This document shows, one piece after another, positions 12,401 through 27,400 of a DNA stretch of 64,000 bases; position 1 is the stretch's first letter; each line of letters begins with the position of its first letter. Below the pieces are notes generated by a model. That model made no database searches and was not told the DNA's origin. It saw only the letters and a list, made by a program, of their open reading frames with translations. The DNA comes from Nematopogon swammerdamellus (Eukaryota > Arthropoda > Insecta > Lepidoptera > Adelidae). Location of the stretch: NCBI GenBank assembly GCA_946902875.1, contig OX336353.1:17373151-17437150 (forward strand), written 5' to 3'. A program made the translations under genes and the position numbers.

Positions 12401-15400
12401 TTTATACTCCGTTCATCCTAGGAACTAATGCCGAGCGGTTTCTCGCTCTCGCAACGGTTATTACTCTTCTTTACACAGGACACAAGGTTGTGTTTGTGAG
12501 TCATAGGTGTATGCGAAAGTCATCTCAAAAGCATAACGGCGCGTGCGCCGCTGCGCCTGGAGTTAGTTTTGCGTTTTTATTCTGAGAAGGTTTCAGGTAG
12601 CCAGGTGCAGTCGGCCGTTCAGTCGACGCATTAATCAGTAGCCTTTCCTACGCGTCATAATAATAACGTAATTGTTTTGCATATTTTTCATTTTGAAGTT
12701 TTGTATATTATTTGTATTGGTGGGTTAACTTATAAGTAGATTAGGCACAAAATTTAAATAACATATAATTTTAATATTAAATAATTTACAATGAAAATAT
12801 AAATATTTAACTTGATTCCAAGCAAAAAATAAAAATAAACAAGTTTATTGCAAAATTTTCATTCATCAAATAAATAAACAATAATTCAATTTTTTTTTTT
12901 AATTAAACTATATTCATAACCTCAATTCACAGTCACTTCAATCACCCTTTGCGAGAGTGAGAAGTACAGAGAAAGAGAATCCGCTCGGCATTAGATGCTA
13001 TGATGAACGGAGTATATGTAGTATTCGTTTGTAGTTTATCATATTGCTTTTCTTCTTAATATATTGCCACATACTATTCTTGTTCGCCTGCATATATACT
13101 TCTCCCACATCCCAAAGGTTTGTTAGAATAGAATGCCTCACGGCATTAAGCTCACCTATTGTGCCTATTTTGTATAAATTGGTGTTCAATAAAGAATATA
13201 TACATGTCAGCCCATAACACCGGGTGAACTTGGTGCCACGTCAGTGCTACCCTTCGGTCGTGCCGGCTACACTGGACTGGACGGAAAACACGAACTATTT
13301 ACATAGCCGTTTCGACCGACCTTTCATTCAGTGCGGTGGTACCAACCCGGGCGGGTTAAACCCTACCACCTAGTAATATAAGAAGGGAGTCATATCCCTT
13401 AGTCGCTTTTTACGACATACACGGGGAGTAATCTTATTCCTAAACAAAAAAATCGTAATATAATATATATTTTTTTCAATTCAGAAAAAAACTCATTGAT
13501 ACACTCCGGTTGGATTCGAACCTCGGACCTCTCACAAGAGAAGCCGACGCCCAGACCACTCGGCCACCCGCCACTTTAATGCTGCCTAATAGATGTCTTG
13601 TTGTTGTTTTGGTTTGGGGTTGGCTCTAGGCCTGCAAACTAATCCCGCTTGGTTTCGTGCAAAACCCCGCAGTCTCCAGCTACCCCAGCCACCCTATGTC
13701 TTCCATGAAAGCCACAAGTCGACCGGGGTGTCTGCAGGCCGCTTATCCCTTAGTCGCCTTTTACGACATGCACGGGGAGAAATGCAGTGGGACTATTCTT
13801 ATTAAGTACCGGCCCCACACAGTACTATGTACAGGTTGTTGTAACGGCCAGTACATTAATTTCGCCAGCGCAATCGTCATGTTTTTTCGAGACAAAAAAG
13901 TATATTAAGTTTTTCTCTAAAGTGTCAAGCTTTGGATATATTAATTTTTTATATTAAATTTTTTATTTTTTATTTTAAATATATTTTAATAATACAATTT
14001 AAAATTTTTTAATTAATAGATATCTTGTCCCAATATCTTGCTTAACGTGGTGGTCAACACAACACCTATTACTCTGCTTAGGTACTCCGATTTTCGATAT
14101 ACAGCGTCATGGTGCGTATATCCACAACGATTGTTCGCAGCTGGAGCACGTGCTGGCGAGCGAAATGAACGAACTCAGCAAAGAGTCGACCAAGTCGCAG
14201 CGGCAACCGGACGGAGCGCCCTCCGACGAGCTGCCGCCGCCGCTGACGCCGCCGGGGCTCCCGCCGCCGCCCGCGCTGCCGCCCACCTCGCTCAACATAC
14301 CATCGGTGCAGATGGGACCGCCGCCCGAGTCTCCGGCGCTGCCGCCGCCGCCGTTCGTGTTGCCCGAACCGGTCGGGCCTCCGCCGCCTCCACCGCCTGT
14401 GGCGCCTAAGGGTACGTTTATTACTTTGTCCTTGTAGAGAGCGTTTCAACTAAAAGTTCCCTTCGCTGTTATGTTGGCTCCACTGTCTATCTGTCATAAC
14501 AGCGTTGAGGATTGCTATGTGTACATATTTACCTGTAATTATCGGTATTTACCGTATTTATTATACGGTGAATACCGATTACATTATTAGGTAATATAAT
14601 CCTTACAATCTGGCAACACGATTTAACGGCGAAGGGAACTTTTAGTTGAAACGCTCTTCTCTCACGGCTCCTTCGCATATCTACTCTCCTTTTGAAATCT
14701 GCAAAGATTTTGGAAACAGCGTAGATATGCGAAGGAGCCGTGTCCACGAAACGGTAATATGGCGAGATTTGCTCATATTAACTATCTATGTGTGCGTGAG
14801 CGCACGTGGATGCAAGTGCTTTGGATTGGCCAGAAATCGCTGGTGCGAATGTGTATGTGCGTTCATATGTATGAATTGTGATTGTGTGCGATCGGAAACT
14901 GGCGAAAGCTGCTCCGATACGAGCGGGCATTCATGGCACATCTTCTCTCCTTCCAAATTCTTTGACTGCAATAGTCGACATTAATTCACTTGGGGTCCCT
15001 GTATTGAATGATCTTAGTAATAAATATGTAACAGGAAGAATCATTATATAATATAATTAATTATTCAAGGCCAGAAATATTATTTTAACCGCTCAAGCAT
15101 AGGTATCCACAGTAAGGATACCCACCCGCACGGTCGCCGGAGGATATCCAGTTCGGCGACTTTCGGCATTAAAATATACACTCTTTCGATGAGGATAAGG
15201 CTCAATTATACTTCTAAGAAAAGGTGAAGATATGCCCTTCTCGATATGATTCACGTTGTCGCCAAGCTAGAACAAAAAATTTACAATCTATTCAGCTGTT
15301 TCCGAGCAGTAGTGACGCACAATGTTCCCCGCCCGCTAAATAAATTGCTCTTGCACGGTTCTAATGGTGGAAACGTAAAGATAAATTGTTTCTTCTCAAC

Positions 15401-18400
15401 TTGCAGAGATAACACCTCCAGAGAAGACAAACGGTATTCTTCCACTGAAGCCGATACTCAAAAACAAATCCGGCGAACCGATCTACGAAGCTGTCATCCC
15501 CCGCAACGAAGTCACACCGCACCACGAACCACCGCCGCCTCCAATGTCGCCACCGCACTCCGATCACGAGGACTACACGCAACAAGGACTTAAAAACTCT
15601 CAACAAGAATACAGAAACACGCAACAAGAACGCAAAAACGTACATCTAGAACACAGAAACACACAAGAATACAAACCATTACAACAAGAATACAAAAAGA
15701 CACAGCAAGATCACAAAAACACGCAGCAAGAACAGAAAAACACACAACAAGAATACAACAATGTGCAGCAAGCGCAACAAATAACGTACAGCAATGTGCA
15801 AGCGCAACAGATTGCCTACAAGGCGCAGAAGCAAGAAGCCTTGTATAACAACACGCACATGCAACAGAAGTACAATTTGCAAGCGCAACAAGATCAACAG
15901 ACCACAGTAGAGACAAATGGGTGAGTACTGTAGATTTGATCGCCTTTGTACCAATAACCTGTCCTTATAGAAAGTGGGAATTAAGAGGTACCACAAAATA
16001 CTTGATAAGCTTTGTTTAAAAGTATCATAATAAGACGATCAGGTTCGTACAATGAACTGCTTATGATCCCAGTTAGAGATAGAAAAAGAACTGGAATTGG
16101 GTTACTAGAACTGGATTCTTAATAGGACCACTGAAAACGAGAAAAACATCCTTTTTTATTCTTTTTTTTTTATTGACACGCCTTTTGAAGAATTCGTCCT
16201 GGAATTACAGCCTATTGTATTATTCACATTATCTCATTTAGGATGGTATAAGAGAGAATTGATCTTGTCTGGTTATCTTGTCTTTCCGTAATAACCTTGA
16301 TCTGTAGGGTCCATTCTCCGCATTAAGACTATTAGCATTCCAGCTAGTCCATTCTTGTTACCTAGATGACAGAAACACTATTTATTTGCTCCTGTAGATT
16401 CCAAGAGCGGGAAGAAGAGGTTGAACTACCACCCCCGCCGCTTTTAAACGGAGAGGTTGATAAGAGTGCGTCGCCACCGCCGCCGCCCGTAATGACACAG
16501 TCCATCACATCCATGAGTCCAACGCCTATGTCCAATGGAGACAATGGGGTGAGGAAACTCTTCTTAAATGTTTTGATCCAAATTGCAATGTTTATTACGA
16601 TCTGTCATACAATTTGTGTATTAGATAGTATTTGTTTTTGTAAGTCTTATGAGACACCCCTTGAGATACATGAGATGTCCCTTAATTGCTACAGTCACAT
16701 TTAGGAATCGGACTTCTAAGTTGGAAGACCACCTGCCAGGTGGGGCGACGACATCAAGTACGTCTGCGGGAAGCAGTGATTCCGTACCACTGAAGGCCGG
16801 GAGGACTTGAGGAAAATTGGAGACGCGTATGTCCAGCAGTGGACGCTTACACGCTGACTGAATGACTGACTGACATCTAAATTGCTGTAGAATATAATTA
16901 CTTACTTTTAATTATTAATTGATATCCTCTCTTCACTAAATGCTAAATACACAACAAAAAAGAACAAAAACAGCAGCTCCCTTTTCCTTGGTTTGGTCGT
17001 CCCAATACTCTTAAGCTGCGTATCCACTAGAGGCAGACTCGGGGAGAGGCAGCCGCTCGACCCGAGGCCGCACAAGTGGAGACGCTGCCTCAACCTGAGG
17101 CACGCCGCGCCATGAGGCAAATTCGTCGCCTCGGGGCGAGCCATATTTTGTCGGTTTTTTGCTGCGCTCAAAGGAGCCTCAGTCCGAGGCGTGCACTTGG
17201 TCCACGCCTCAGCTTGATCCGCCACGTGCCTCGAGACTATGCCTCAGAGTGAGCAGCCTCAGTTTGCTTTAAGTCGAGGCTGCTCTAATGGATACGCAGC
17301 TTTATGCAATAACTAGGCGATTTGAATAAGGGAGTAATGGTGGATGTCCGCTGACGCCTAGAGTCCGGAGCGGTCGGCGCGGCGCAAGGTGCGCGTGGAG
17401 CGCCGGCTGCACCAGATGGAGAGCTGCGCGTCGCCGCCGGTGTCCGCGGCGCCGAGCACGCCCCCCGCCGAGCCCCACCACGACATCGTCGAGTTCGCCA
17501 ACCTCTACTTCAACGCGCATCCGCGCTCGCCGGACGGTAAGCCGCCGATACCTTGCTTATCGGGACATGCTACGTGTAACAGCATTTTTTTTTTATGTAA
17601 TCCGGTATGGGTGGCTGAGTCAGAGGGGCCAAAGCACATGCTCTGACTAGCCAATAACACCTCCGAGAAAGTAGGTGCCATACCGTAGACTTCCCTGGAT
17701 GGCTGGCTATACTGGACTAGAGGAGAACACAACCGAGGTTGCTATGCAGCCATCTTACATCCTGTATGCATGCGATATACTGGCTGTTTTAAGTTTACTC
17801 TGTGATTAATTATATTCATTTTTAAGTTTACGTATTAACAGTAGTAGGTATAAAGATTTACATAAGTCGGCGTTTCGCCCGCTACGTCAGTTTGACGTCT
17901 GGTACAACGGACACCAGACGTCGGCTCCAGGAACTCCCGAAGAAGCCCATGACGTAGCGGGCGAAACATCGACTTATGTAAGTCTTTAAGCCTACTACTG
18001 TTAATTCGGAAACTTCAAAATGAAGATATACTGGGTGTTTTAGGGTTCCGTATCCATACTAAGCATACGCCGTCTGTCTGTCTGTCGGTCCGTCCGTCCT
18101 AGGGTTATATCTTTTGAATCTTGATAAGTAGCTGGTTTAAATTTTCACAGAATATGTGTTATTATGGCGGATATGCCAACAATAATAAAAAAAGCAAAAA
18201 ATAAGAGGGTCCCCATACAAGAATTGTGCTAAGAATAAATTCGTACATATTCACAGTACTAAATAATAGATCGCGCCACAGGAAGTTTGCACGGCAGATA
18301 GACAAACGATAGACCGATATGGTATTTTGGAAGGTATGGTATAGTGGATCTACGGATCCCTCCGTGCGTGAGTTAAACTCGGGCTTGAGCTATTTTTAAA

Positions 18401-21400
18401 GATCCGCACCGCACCGATTCTTTATCTCAAACTCAATAAACAGTTTATAAACAGTGGTGAAATAAAAAAAAATGTTCACTAGATATATAGAAGTTTTAAG
18501 AAATCTTGTCTGATAATGAATGAACTGTAGATAATGTATGTGGCTTCGCTCCGTTGAAATTTTATTTATAAGCTGCTATTCAAATCTTAATTTGGGTAAA
18601 CCTCATCAAATATTTATCACTTTGTACCCTAAGGGGTACGTGCGTACGAGACGCTTGGTATAACAGTATACATAAATGTACTGATTTTCTCATTCTTTGA
18701 TCCATTTGCAACATAACTGCAGCTATAGTGACATTTGAAACAATTTACCGCAGGTACAATAATGGCGACTCTGACGCGCAAGAGCAAGTCGATGGAAGTG
18801 CTCAGCAAGGAGGAGATGGTGACCTACCACAAGGGCAACAACATTCCCACTTCGCACATACAGCTGCACGATCCGGACAGTGTCACCGCTGCCGTTAATA
18901 TATTTAGAGTGAGTATACATTATTATGATTTAAAGTGTGAGAGTTAGGGCCCCTGAGCCCTGATGTCACTGCGACCTGGGAAGATCTATTGTGATCTCTC
19001 AAAAGTTTATAGCTCACCTCCAAGTCCGATTTCCGCTATGAATCGAGTTATATTCTTGGGGTTGAGTGCCTGTATTTGGCATGGGTTAAAAATATATACC
19101 CCAAGAATACGGCTTCTACTGTGAATGAGCACTTCACATTCACAAGGATGTGGGGTATACACTATACATACATTTTGTAGTATTATTGAGTAAATAATAA
19201 TGGTTTTGAGTCGAATTCTTTCGAGAAGCCCTAAATTGTGTGTGAAAGTAAAACATTTTGGAATAAGTCCTAAATGTTTAAGGAAAGTCTTATATGTTTG
19301 GGTAAGTAATACAGTAAACATACTTTTTTGAGTCATGACTGGGCACTAGGTAATACGGATGGTCCACTGTGCAGGAGATGCTTGGCGAAGTATGAAACAG
19401 CCGAGCATGTCTTGTTAAAGCGCAGTGTAATTGACAACCAAGGAAGGGAGATACACCGTTCTCCATCTTCTGTTGCGGAGGTCTGCAGCCAACCTGGCTA
19501 TCTTGTGGCCTTCATGGAGAGCATAGGCTGGATGGGATAGCTGAAGATCAAGGGGTTTTGCATGCAGGTCCCCGACCAAGAGGGACTAGTTTGCAGGCAG
19601 CTTGCCGCCCCCTACAAACAATAAGAAAACAAGAACAAACAACCTATTTGAGTAATACTTTGATTGAAGTGAGCCATACTTTTTTGAGGAACCTCTGCAT
19701 ATCTGAGTAATGAGTGCGTTTGTCGCTTCTACATAAATGTCCGAGGAAGTGATCATTCACACAGAACATTCACAGCTGTATACAATTGCAGGACCTCTGT
19801 CGCTACATGCGCGGGGAGCTGACCGCGGAGAGAGAGACTCAGGTCATCCAGTCCGTGATCGCTAAAGGGTTGGAGCGGGAGGAGTTGCGGGACGAGATAC
19901 TTGTGCAGTGCGTACGACAGGTACGTTTGAGAGTGTTCTCTTATTGGGAGTTTAAGTAGTAATTTGTCTTAAAAGTTGTAGAATGTTGTGGTATATTTTG
20001 AGGCAAGGAGTTTCCAAAACCGCTGTGTCCTTGATATTTTGCATTGATATAGCGAGATTATTTTGTTATATTGTTAGTATTTATTATTGTTTTTTGTCTA
20101 TAACCTACTTAGCGCATTGAGCAGTCCATGTCACTTTTATCGCTTGCTAAGTGAGTCGACGCTGTGCTCAATTAGACTATCAGATATTGTGGAATTCTTC
20201 GAGAATTCCTGGACGTCCTGCCTGTTTCCCAAAAGGGTAGGCTGAAACAAGGAATCACCACATGCCATGGTCTCGACACACCTCTGATGCCTCTTCCTCC
20301 GCGCTAAATCATTTTGAAGTGACATTTCTCTCCTTTCCTTCGCCTTTAGTCGCTTTATAAAAAAACTATTTAAAAAAATATAAAAACCGCCTTCAAAAAT
20401 GTATTAAAAAAAATCGAACCCTAGAGTTGAAGGCGGTCGGTTATTTTTGCTTGCTTTAGCACCGCCTTCAACTCTAGGGTTCGATTTTTTTTTATTTCAT
20501 ACATTTTTGAAGGCGGTTTTTATATTTTTGTAAATAGTTTTTTATTTCACAGTTTTTTTTTAGTAATTTTTTCCTATTAATTTACTCGGCGGAATCGATC
20601 GGCCTTCGGCCTCGCTTTCTAATCCGATCTTGACCAAATTAAAATGGGACCACACGGGAAGCACCAGCTTTCAAATAAAAAAAGAATTTTCAAAATCGGT
20701 CCACCCAGTCGAAAGTTCTGAGGTAACAAACATAAAAAAAAATACAGTCGAATTGAGAACCTCCTCCTTTTTTTTTAAGTTGGTTAAAAATCACTTTCAG
20801 CATCACTTTCATCGTCATCCCATAAAAATTACAGACATAGAGGTCGAGGTCGAGGTTGAGTTCGAGATAGAGAAACAGAAGTATAACTTCTAACGCGTGT
20901 ACACGCACCGTTCTCCCAGGTGACCGACTGCCCAGTATCGGAGTGGGCCGAGCGGCTCTGGCTGGTGCTGTGCCTGGCCGCGGTGGCGTGGCAGCCGAGC
21001 CGCGGCCTCTCGCGCTACTACTGCCAGTGGCTGCGCGTGTTCGCCCGCTCGACGCCCGCGAGCCGCGCCGCGCACTGCGCACAGTGGTGTCTCGATAACT
21101 GCAGGGGCGCCGCGCCGAGGGCGCTTCCACCTAGCACCGTAGAAATTGCCGTTAGTATAAAGTTGTGAATTGCTGTCTTTTGTTGAGGAACTAACTTCCA
21201 ATACCCGCATTTTTTTTTATGGAAGCTGACACCGTTGGCTACATCACCTACAACATCCGTGATGTCAGCCCATAATACCGGGTGAACTTGGTGCCAAGTC
21301 AGTGCTTCTAAAAATATAAAAATCTAGATTATTTTTTTTATAAATTTTGCCTAAATTATATTACAGACAGGTTTTAGCAAAGAATCAAAACAGTAGGTAA

Positions 21401-24400
21401 TGTTAAACATCGAAAGTTCCAATCTTCTTTCAAAATATTCACAAATTGTGTTTCATAATTTATATTGTTGGTACTATGAAGTAGTGGCTGCTGCCCTTAA
21501 AAGTGATTCCACAACGTCTTTTTCCGCATTGTCGCTCCAAAAAAATATTTTATCTTATTTCAGGCCATGAGGCGCCTCGGCACCATAGTGTGCCGTTTCT
21601 TCTTCCTCGACGGACGCACGAAGGCTATCGACGTGCACCCGGCGGACACGGCGGCGGCGGCGGCGGCGCGGCTCGCGGACAAGCTGGGCCTCGCGCCGGC
21701 TGCGCGCGCCGGCTGGGCAGTCTACCAGCAGCGGCCGGGCAGGGAGGAGCACGTGCGGGCTCAGCACTATCTATACGACGTTATTGCTAGTTGGGAGATG
21801 TTAGTACCTGCTGTATCCTTCTTGGAGCCGTGCGGCTTAATGATTTGTGTGTATTCATTAAACACTAGAACTGATAATTTTTTTTTATATTTATGGAAAC
21901 TGACACGGTTGGCTACATCACCTACAACATCCGTGATGTCAGCCCATAACACCGGTTAAACTTGGTGCCACGTCAGTGCTTCCCTTCGGTCGTGCCGGCT
22001 ACACTGAACTGGACGGAAAACACAAACTATTTACATAGACGTTTCGACCAACCTTTCATTCAGTGCGGTGGTACCAACCCGGGCGGGTTAAACCCTACCA
22101 CCTAGTAATATAAGAAGGGAGTTATATCCCTTAGTCGCCTTTTACGACATACACGGGGAGAGATGCAGTTGGGCTCTTCTTTTAAAGTACGGGCCCCACA
22201 CGGTACTGATTATATTAACAGTTTATTTTATATGACGCTAACACAATCTTTTGCTATCTGCACGAGCAGCGGAAGAGAGTGGCTAACCTCACAGACCATT
22301 CACAGACAGTGTTACCACAGTACCATTCGTACATTTTGAAAATTGAATTGTTTTTAGTTATGAAAGGTGCCAGTTAACCTTTTTTATCAAAATCGTTACA
22401 ATAGTACGGAGGAACTTATTTTAACCGTAACAAATCACGGCACCAACTGTAACAGCACATCCTGGTCCTGCACAAACTGTAACCATACACCATGATCACA
22501 GCTCCAACTGTGACGATGCCTCCGGATCCTGGCACCACCTGTAATGAGAAACTTACTGGTCACTGCACCGACTGTAATAATACATCCCGTCACTGCACTG
22601 AATGTAATGATATATCCCGGTCACTGCACTAACTGTAATAATACGTCATGGTTACGGCTCTAAGCTCAACACCGTCTGCATTTAGACTGACTATAGATTT
22701 ATTGTTTTCTCTTCTAGGCAACAAGGGCCAGGCGGCGGGTCGGCGGATAACAGATTTGTCTTCAAACGTCGGTTGTTCCGCGGCGGTCGGGAGCTCCCTC
22801 ACGATCCTGTTGAAGTGGCTCTATTGTACGCGCAGGCCGTGCATAGTGTCGTCAAGGTAGGAGAACAGTTAAGCGTCGTATGCCAACATTGAGGACCAAA
22901 CGTCTAAGCCATAACCGATAAGCGCTTTACTGCACAAAGATTGACGAAATGGTTGGTTTCTCTCTCAAATCTCTATGTCTCTCTACTTCTTATAAAAGGG
23001 AACGTCTGTCTGTATATTTGAGGTAAACTGCGGAACCACTGAACAGATTTTGATGCGGTTTTAACCAATGTAAAGAGTAGTTCTTGAGGCTCACTATAGG
23101 CTATATATTAGTACCATCACGTTATATAGCAATAGGGCTGAGCAGTATCAAATAAAGTATAATATGAACGGAATTTTGTGCCGAATGGTAGAGCCGGATA
23201 TAGGGATGAGGAGATAAGGATGGGGTGGGAGGGATGGAGGCGAGGGAGGGATGGAGAAAGAGAGAGAGAATATAAGAGAAGCGATAGTTTATTATCATAT
23301 TTACGTTTAAATCGGATTTGCTATTAAACCGAGTTTACCGCGAGCGAAGCCGCGGTCAAAAGCTAGTAAGTTGATATTGTCATACCGCAGGTGTGTGATA
23401 ACGCTCAACTACTTGTACAAATATCCTTGCGTTCTGTGTTCATTCAGGTTTAGTGAATGTTTACTGGACCTCTTAAACTCCTGATCTAAATGGAGTAATT
23501 GTAGAAACAATATTGGTTCAAACGGCCACCGTTGACACTGTTCGCAGTTGGACGAGTTCCCTGTGAGCGAGAAGGTGGCGCTGCAGCTGGCGGGGCTCCA
23601 GGCGCAGGTGTCTCTGGGCGAGCCGCCGCCGTGCCCGCCGCCGCCGCACACCCGCGCCTACTACGCACACCCCGAGCAGTTCCTGCCGCAGCGCGTAGCG
23701 CGCGCGCGCCCCACGCAGCAGTGGGTGCGTATATACTTTAACATCGCGGTAACTCTGTCCCAAACTCCAATTTACCCAATCAAAATCGCCGTAAAACCAC
23801 CGGTATCAAGGCTGAATTTTAATTTGTCCCATGATAATATAACGTTACCTATGTATGACACAGTGACATTGATGATTTTAAGACATAATAAAAGTCTTTT
23901 TTTTTTAGGTTGTTTTATGTAATCCGGTATGGGTGGCTGAGTGGGAGGGGCCAAAGCACATGCTCCGATCAGCCAATATCAGCTCCGAGAAGTAGGTGCC
24001 ATACCGGAGACTTCCCTGGATTGCTGGCTATACTTGACTAGAGGAGAACACAACCGAGGCTGCTATGCGGCCATCTTACGTCCAGTACGGTGGTACCAAC
24101 GCCAGTCGACTACAATTTGAGCCTACGACCTAGTAAGGGGCAATGGAAGGGACCTACAGTTTTACACCGGTTCTGAACGGTGAAGGAGCAGCTGTAGGTA
24201 TCGCTAGGTCCCAGTAGAACCACGTAAATTTTTTTGTCTGAAAAAAAAAACTTATTGGTACTCGGCCACCCACCGCTCTCTCAATATTGTTAATGCATTT
24301 TCCTCTCTGGCAGGCCACGATACTAGCGCAAGCGCACCGGCAGTACGGTGCGGGCCGCGCGGAGCTGACAGCGAAGGCTCTCTACCTGTCATGCGTCATG

Positions 24401-27400
24401 CAGTACCCGCTCTATGGAGTCACTCTGTTCCCCGTCACCTACAAGGGCTATTGGCCTCATGGTTAGTATATATGTACCATTTTCCAACACCTAAATAGTT
24501 TAAATGAAATGGAATGAAAGTTTATTGTCGACAGCGTGCAAACAATAACTACTTACTAATAGGTAATATATAAAACCTTAAGCTACAATGTTGTCGACAA
24601 GGTTAAGCGCAGCATTTAAATTCTAATTTAACAGTAGAAGTGATAAATTTAAATTTTTACCCTCATTGATTAATGATTACGTACAAACAACGCCATGGTC
24701 AATTTGGTATGTTATATAAGGTGCTTCGTTATTTATGTAAAAAATTTCGGGAGGGTTACATACGCACTCAAATAAACACTTTACGCAAGAAAAAAAACAT
24801 ATGTTTATAGGAGCATTTTTTCTCTTAACAAAAAAATAAAATCAAATAAGTAGCTGTAAAAACCAATCATAGTGACCTTGTGACTTACTTACAACAAACA
24901 GCTATTCTGCGCTTGAACATAGTACGGTTATTGACCCCGTACAATGCAAGTTGCCTACTGTTACACTTTACTTTTACTTTACAGGTTAATGTTTAGGTAG
25001 CAGACATGTTTTGTTAAATTTCTCGAAAAGTAATGCTAAAAACATATAATTTTTTTGTGTAACGTGTTTATTTGAGTGTGTATATAACCCTCCCGAAATT
25101 TTTGACATTGACATTGAAATTTTTTCAAATAATAAAGTCGTAGAACTAAAGTTGTTCTATTTCACATACAGAATCAGCCCCTTTCGGGTTTTACGGATGG
25201 GGTTGCAACACCGTGTATATGATAACAATAAGAAATGAGGAAATGCCTGGCTTAACTATTTTGTTCTAAAAAACCCTTCAATGTTTTGTTGATCATGGTT
25301 AACGTCATGCATAAGATTACATGCAAAGCGTCACAATTTCATGATACGTACACATACAAATAAAAACGTATGTGAATGCAGGGCCTTCAGTACTGCTCGG
25401 TGTGGGCTCGGAGGGTGTGGTATTAGTGCGGCCGGCAGACAAGGTAGTTCTGGCGGAGCACCGCTACAGCGACATCGCCGCGCTGCTCATGGACCACGTG
25501 GACAACGGCCTCACCATTAGCCTGGTGCACCACGGCCAGCACGACGGCCACAGGTATTCTTAATTATTTTTGTGTCGTACTTCAAAATTTAGAATGGACT
25601 CTTTCCCTAAACTTCTTCAAATTGGGACGAAATGACTTTTATCCAAAGCCATTTAGTTCATTTTTAGGGTTCCGTATCGGTCTTACGGGACCCTATTACT
25701 AAGCCTACGCCGTATGTCTGTCTGTCCGTCCGTCTGTCTGTCCGAAGGCTGAATCTCTTGAACCGTAATAGGTAGCCCGTTGAAATTTTCACGGAATATG
25801 CATTATTATGGCCGATATAACAACAAATAATAAAAATAAGAAAAAATTAAAAATTCACGGGGATTCACTAGAAACTACAAAGTTTATGCGCGCCATCTAC
25901 CGAAAAGCGTATGAAGCATTTTAACTAATACATAGATGGCGTGAGTGGCGCTGACCATGACATGGCGATACGGAACCCTCGGTGCGCGAGTTCGACTCGC
26001 ACTTGGCCGGTTTTTTGTCCTTATGCTAGTCTCCTCAAGTCTTAGAGACCTACACATGTGACCTGCCTTTCTAACCAAGCTCTATAATTCCAGATGCATC
26101 GTGCTAGAAACACCACAGAAGACGGAAGCAGCCTGGCTGATGGCCTCCTACAGTCCCGTGCTGGCCAACGGTTTAGCAGATGAGCCGCCGAGACGAGCCT
26201 CCCCCGCGGCGGAACGCTCCCGGCTGGCCGGAGCCCTGAAGAGCGCGAGGAGAGCTATCATCGACTCGGGGATGCTGAAAAGGCCAACCGAGGTCTCGTC
26301 TGGGAATTTCTTGAGGAACACATTAAGAAGGTAATTTTAATTGTATGATTCTCTCAATGTTTTAAACTGCAGACCTCAGTCCGGTGCTCAAATTTTGGGT
26401 CCTGTACAAACTTGGAAAAGAGTGTAAACTTCCAGTAACCAAAGCAGTCTGAAAAATCGAATGACCTATGATCTATTGGTAAAGTCAGTCAGTCCAATTC
26501 GGTATGGATGGGAAGGCGGCGGGTGACCGAGTGGTTTGGGCATTGCCCTCTCATGCGAGAGGTCTGAGGTTCGAATCCGGTCGGCGTGTACCAATGAGTT
26601 TTTTCTGAGGAAAAAATTTACATGCATACCTACACCTGCTGCTTCACCGTTCGGAACCGGTGTAAAACTGTAGGTCCCTTCCCTTGCTCCTTATCAGGTG
26701 GTATGCTCAAATTGTAGCCGACTGGGTTGGTACCATCGTACTGGATGTAAGATGGCCGCATAGCAGCCTCGGTTGTATTCTCCTCTAGTCCAGTATAGCC
26801 AGCAATCCAGGGAAGTCTCCAGTATGGAACATACCTTCTCGGAGGTGATATTGGCTGGTCGGAGCAAGTAATTCCAGAATGAATTAATGTAAAGATATCC
26901 ATTCCAAAAAAAATATTTTTAACTTATAATTTGTAATCTCACAGACTCAGCAAACACCGTCTAGAAAAGCTCCGGCTCGACATGTCAGCGGAGAGTCAGC
27001 TCGAAGTCTACAAGGGCTTCCCTCCCGGCTACTGGGGCTGGTCCAGAACCCTCCCGCACAGCCTGACCCGGCTCAACGAGGCGGAGGAAGTGGCCGCCAT
27101 GCAGATCTTCAAGGACATCATGAGTCACGCGGGACTAACCACCAACGAAGGCAGCACGACCAGCCTGGCGAACAACAACAGCACCTCGAGCTCATCGAGT
27201 GTCGGGCAGGAGAACGACAGTGACGACCGCGTGGCCTTGGCGCAGGCACTCCTACAGCGGTGCTTGCAGAAGGATACACTCCTTTGTGAACTGTACATGC
27301 AGTTGATAAAACAGGTAGGGGCTTTATCTTCGCTATTCGCTATTGAAGCATGTCAGTCAGTCAGCTAGTAAGCGTCCACTGCTGGACATCTCCAATTTTC

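Noticed and set aside
14038..14449. Ala/Arg-rich frames on both strands
   Set aside because: Shadows of the GC-rich proline-coding exon j.
20690..21210. Arg-rich minus-strand frames
   Set aside because: Antisense of GC-rich myosin exon p.
26512..26600. Functional tRNA gene
   Set aside because: Good A and B boxes but no closing acceptor stem, and SINE body follows. The same applies to 4742, 12030, 13484, 30627, 42145 and 53610.
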